Assembly (NCBI RefSeq): GCF_018829635.1
Contig: NZ_JAHKKG010000006.1
Span: 1-64,000 of the forward strand
Length of the DNA: 64,000 nucleotides
Direction: 5' to 3'
From: Paractinoplanes bogorensis
Lineage (GTDB): Bacteria > Actinomycetota > Actinomycetes > Mycobacteriales > Micromonosporaceae
Below are positions 61,609 through 64,000 of this stretch, piece by piece. Positions within the stretch are counted from its first letter, which is position 1. Every line of letters starts with the position of its first letter. The notes under the pieces were generated by a model. The model saw only the letters and a list, made by a program, of their open reading frames with translations. It was not told the DNA's origin and did no database searches. The position numbers and the translations under genes are program-made.

Positions 61609-62358
61609 TCAGGCTGCGGCGGCCTCGGCGGCAGCGGCCTTCTTGGCCGAGCGCTTCCACCAGAAGACGATGCTGGTCGTCAGGGTGAAGCCGATCAGGG
61701 CCGGGGCCAGCGAGAACACGCTCATCTCGCCCGGCCGGACCACGGCCGCGCCGATCACGGCGTAGGAGATGGCCGACGGGATCGAGGCCAGCGTGGTGCC
61801 CAGCAGGTAACGCTTGCGGCAGACGCTGGTGGTGCCGTAGGCGTAGCCGACCAGGCCGAACGGCGCCAGCGGCAGGAACCGGACCAGCAGCACGGCGGAC
61901 AGGCCGCGACGGTTGAGCCAGCCGTCGAGACGCTGCAGCTTGCCGCCCGTGCGGGCCGCGAGCGCGCCCCGGCCGACCCAGCGGCCGGCGTAGTAGGTGG
62001 CCGCGGCGGCGATGATCGCGGCGGCCAGGGCCGTCGCCGCGCCGGTGGCCGCGCCGAGCACGGCGCCGCAGGCCAGCGTGATCGCCGTGCGGGGGACGAG
62101 CACCGAGAGCAGCAGACCGCCGACCACGGCCATCAGGACGGCGGCGGCCGGGCCGAGCCGGGCGAAGCCGTCCGCGATCTCCTGCAGCGGCAGGACGGCG
62201 GCGGCGATGCCGACGGCGGCCAGGACGACGCCCAGGATGCCGAACCGGACGAGCCGGCGCTTCCAGGTCATCGGGGTGGAAACCGGCTGTGCGGGCTGAG
62301 AAACCTGAGGCTCCGTCGCGAGGTTGACGCCCCGCGGGGCGATCAGGATGTCAGTCAT
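61609..62358 (-). CDS. TVP38/TMEM64 (VTT-domain) membrane protein
   Basis: The 249-residue protein has about six membrane helices and the VTT signature region VRFLPLAPFGLVGYAYGTTSV near 155-175. VTT/DedA-like proteins are implicated in lipid scrambling or transport. The N-terminal 30 residues are hydrophilic, and the C-terminus is Lys/Ala-rich. It is convergent with leuS and lies 29 bp after gatD on the same strand. Confidence 0.85.
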   Translation of the reverse strand: MTDILIAPRGVNLATEPQVSQPAQPVSTPMTWKRRLVRFGILGVVLAAVGIAAAVLPLQEIADGFARLGPAAAVLMAVVGGLLLSVLVPRTAITLACGAVLGAATGAATALAAAIIAAAATYYAGRWVGRGALAARTGGKLQRLDGWLNRRGLSAVLLVRFLPLAPFGLVGYAYGTTSVCRKRYLLGTTLASIPSAISYAVIGAAVVRPGEMSVFSLAPALIGFTLTTSIVFWWKRSAKKAAAAEAAAA

Positions 62359-62387
62359 ACAGTCGGTCCGTCCTCTGCTCGTCGTGG

Positions 62388-63101
62388 CTAGGCGCCGGCG
62401 GCGGCAAGCCGCTCAGCTCGAAGTTTGTCGGGCCAGGTGTCGTCAACGGGGGCAAGACTATCCGCGCCGGTGGCCCAACGCAGTAGCAGATCGGCTATAG
62501 CTGGGTTGCGAGCGAGCGCCGGGCCGTGCGAGTAGGTGCCGAGGATCTTGCCGTTCCAGGCCCCCTCGGTCTGTCCGTCGTTCCCGATGCCGGCGGTCAC
62601 CCGGGCCAGCGGGGCGACGCCCGGGCCCAGGTGGGTGCGGCCGCCGTGATTTTCGAAACCGCTCAGCGGGGGCAGGCCCAGCCGCGGGTCGATGTCGCCG
62701 CGGATCTCGCCGACCGCGCGGGTCTCGCCGCGGTCGGAGTGCAGGTCGAGCAGGCCCAGCCCGGGACATTTGGTCCCCTTGGCGAAGAACGAGTGACCGA
62801 ACAGCTGGTAACCCGCGCAGATGGCCAGGACGGCCGCGCCCTGGTTGACCGCCCGGTGCAGGCCGCCGTCGGTGATCAGGCGCTGGGCCGCCAGGGCCTG
62901 CGGGCCGTCCTCGCCGCCGCCGATCAGATAGATGTCGGCGGTCGAGGGCATCGGCTGGTCGGAGCGCACCGAATAGGTCTCGACCGGGATGCCGCGGACG
63001 GCCGCCCGGCGGGCCAGGATCAGCAGGTTGCCCCGGTCGCCATAGGTGGAGAGCAGGTCCGGATAGATCCAGACGATGCGCAAAGTGCTCTCAGTTGACA
63101 C
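62388..63101 (-). CDS. gatD: Lipid II isoglutaminyl synthase, glutaminase subunit
   Basis: The 237-residue class I-like glutamine amidotransferase provides ammonia to MurT for amidation of lipid II D-Glu. The nucleophile is the Cys of LAICAGYQLFG near residue 95 and the catalytic His is in TYSHGPALARNP near 187. GTG 63101 has GGAG seven bases upstream; TTG 63107 is the alternative. It overlaps the end of murT by 11 bp. Confidence 0.93.
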   Translation of the reverse strand: MSTESTLRIVWIYPDLLSTYGDRGNLLILARRAAVRGIPVETYSVRSDQPMPSTADIYLIGGGEDGPQALAAQRLITDGGLHRAVNQGAAVLAICAGYQLFGHSFFAKGTKCPGLGLLDLHSDRGETRAVGEIRGDIDPRLGLPPLSGFENHGGRTHLGPGVAPLARVTAGIGNDGQTEGAWNGKILGTYSHGPALARNPAIADLLLRWATGADSLAPVDDTWPDKLRAERLAAAGA

Positions 63102-64000
63102 GGTCAAGCTCCGCTCGGATGTCCTGGAACGCGGTGTAGTTGGCGATCACCTCGAGGCGTCCCGGCGGCACCGATCGGACCGCCTCCTCGAAACTCAACA
63201 CGTGCCGGAAGGCGATTCCGTTCACCTCGAGCCGGACGGCGAGGTCGAACGCCCGGTCGCCGGTGATCAGCACCGGGCGGTTGTGCAGGGGCGAGAAGTC
63301 GACGTCGTAGAGCCACGAGGTGTCGAAGCCGTCGGGGTCGCGCGCGTTGATGGAGAGCAGTGTCGGCGCCTGCTCGGCCATGTCGAACGCCTCGAGCCAG
63401 CTCGCCGGGTTCTTGGCCAGCAGCAGCCGGATGTTGCGGCCGTCGCGGTCGACCTGGGCGTAGCGGCCGGCGATCGAGGCCACCGTGGATAGCCGGGGGA
63501 GCGCCTCTATCGCCCGGACCCCGAACTCGGCGGCCACGGCCAGGGCGGTCGCCGCGTTGCCGATGTTGACCGTGCCCGGCAGCTGCAGCTTGACCAGGTG
63601 CCAGTCGCCGCGCGGGTCGATGACGCCCTCGTCCTCGACCCGCCACTGGGGCTGGGGCCGGCGCAGCGGGCAGCCGGTGCACCACCAGTCGCCGTTGGCC
63701 CGCTCGATCGGGTCGCCGCTCTCGGGGCAGACGAAGGAGTCGTCGAGCCAGCGCTGCCCGGCGCTGAACCAGGTGATGTGGGAGGCGCCCTGGGCGGCCC
63801 AGACCACCATCGGGTCGTCGGCGTTGGCCACCACGGCCACGTCGGGATGCCCGGCCAGAGCGGTGCGCCACATCTGGGCCATCATGGCGACCTCTTTGGC
63901 CCGGTCGAGCTGGTCGCGCGAGAGGTTGAGCAGGGCCACCACCCGCGGGCTGGTCTCGTCGATCACCCGGGCCAGGTAGTGCTCGTCGACCTCGAGCACC
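63091..64000 (-). CDS. murT: Lipid II isoglutaminyl synthase, Mur-ligase subunit (partial)
   Basis: The C-terminal 303 residues of MurT are present; the N-terminus with the ATP P-loop lies beyond the right edge. Seen are the Mur-ligase central domain (LLNLSRDQLDRAKEVAMMAQ), the Cys-rich insertion and the C-terminal DUF1727 domain (LLLAKNPASWLEAFDMAEQ). MurT/GatD amidates lipid II in the cytoplasm. The zinc ribbon reads VCPESGD...WWCTGCPL, with only three of the usual four Cys visible. Confidence 0.93.
   Translation of the reverse strand, partial: VLEVDEHYLARVIDETSPRVVALLNLSRDQLDRAKEVAMMAQMWRTALAGHPDVAVVANADDPMVVWAAQGASHITWFSAGQRWLDDSFVCPESGDPIERANGDWWCTGCPLRRPQPQWRVEDEGVIDPRGDWHLVKLQLPGTVNIGNAATALAVAAEFGVRAIEALPRLSTVASIAGRYAQVDRDGRNIRLLLAKNPASWLEAFDMAEQAPTLLSINARDPDGFDTSWLYDVDFSPLHNRPVLITGDRAFDLAVRLEVNGIAFRHVLSFEEAVRSVPPGRLEVIANYTAFQDIRAELDRVN

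Overview
The window is about 72% GC, with strong G/C third-position codon bias, frequent GTG starts, many leaderless promoters, an Rv2175c-like gene beside a PASTA-domain Ser/Thr kinase, MurT/GatD, mycothiol-enzyme-like genes and a HEPN-imuA'-imuB-dnaE2 mutasome. This points to an actinobacterium, most likely Micromonosporaceae of the Actinoplanes type (inference from gene content, no search run). It looks like ordinary chromosome. I see no prophage, transposase, CRISPR array, rRNA or tRNA gene.

Layout. 1-790: a 170-bp tandem array ending beside a marR gene. 1.4-9.1 kb: CDP-alcohol phosphatidyltransferase, metF, a divergent polyprenyl synthase, an Rv2175c-like DNA-binding protein, a Pro/Ser-rich membrane protein, a PknL-like kinase overlapping endonuclease IV, and a TetR/cupin pair. 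9.1-13.7 kb: an HTH regulator with an MFS exporter (shared operator-like palindromes), an Asp/Asn hydroxylase, a decayed XRE/SDR pair, and a small protein joining a ribbon-helix-helix-like N-terminus to a DnaA domain-I-like segment. 13.9-20.3 kb: FAD monooxygenase/TetR, the sdhCAB operon and a divergent LysR. 20.4-25.5 kb: DUF222-HNH protein with a LexA box, a maleylpyruvate-isomerase-like protein, a methyltransferase, and a VWA/solute-binding protein. 25.7-33.1 kb: a long leftward run with carotenoid genes (crtI-like, cruG-like, cruF-like, crtA-like) plus GNAT, YbaK, ferric-reductase-like and SDR genes. 33.1-37.0 kb: MarR-GNAT fusion, NarL-type two-component pair, quinone oxidoreductase. 37.0-45.4 kb: the SOS mutasome. 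45.4-50.4 kb: SSI-like inhibitor, methyltransferase, phosphodiesterase, dinB, DUF3040, EF-hand protein. 50.5-58.5 kb: transglutaminase/DUF58/MoxR operon and an M36 protease. 58.5-64 kb: leuS behind a leader-peptide attenuator, a VTT membrane protein, and gatD-murT (murT runs off the edge).

The most unusual content lies between genes. Tandem minisatellites sit at gene ends, and in many each unit carries a stop codon fused or adjacent to a new start codon. Two arrays (41 bp before crtI, 17 bp before the phosphatidyltransferase) thereby form chains of tiny ORFs that carry stop/start overlap from one gene to the next. A second recurring element pairs a DnaA box (TTGTCCACA) with a G-quadruplex-like tract 45-50 bp away, in three copies, one inside the cruF-like coding sequence. 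A third is a short motif, TTCCCGTACG, found 13 times by eye in several reading frames. These three patterns, the RHH/DnaA-N protein, the structured leader of the mutasome and the leuS attenuator are the main leads.
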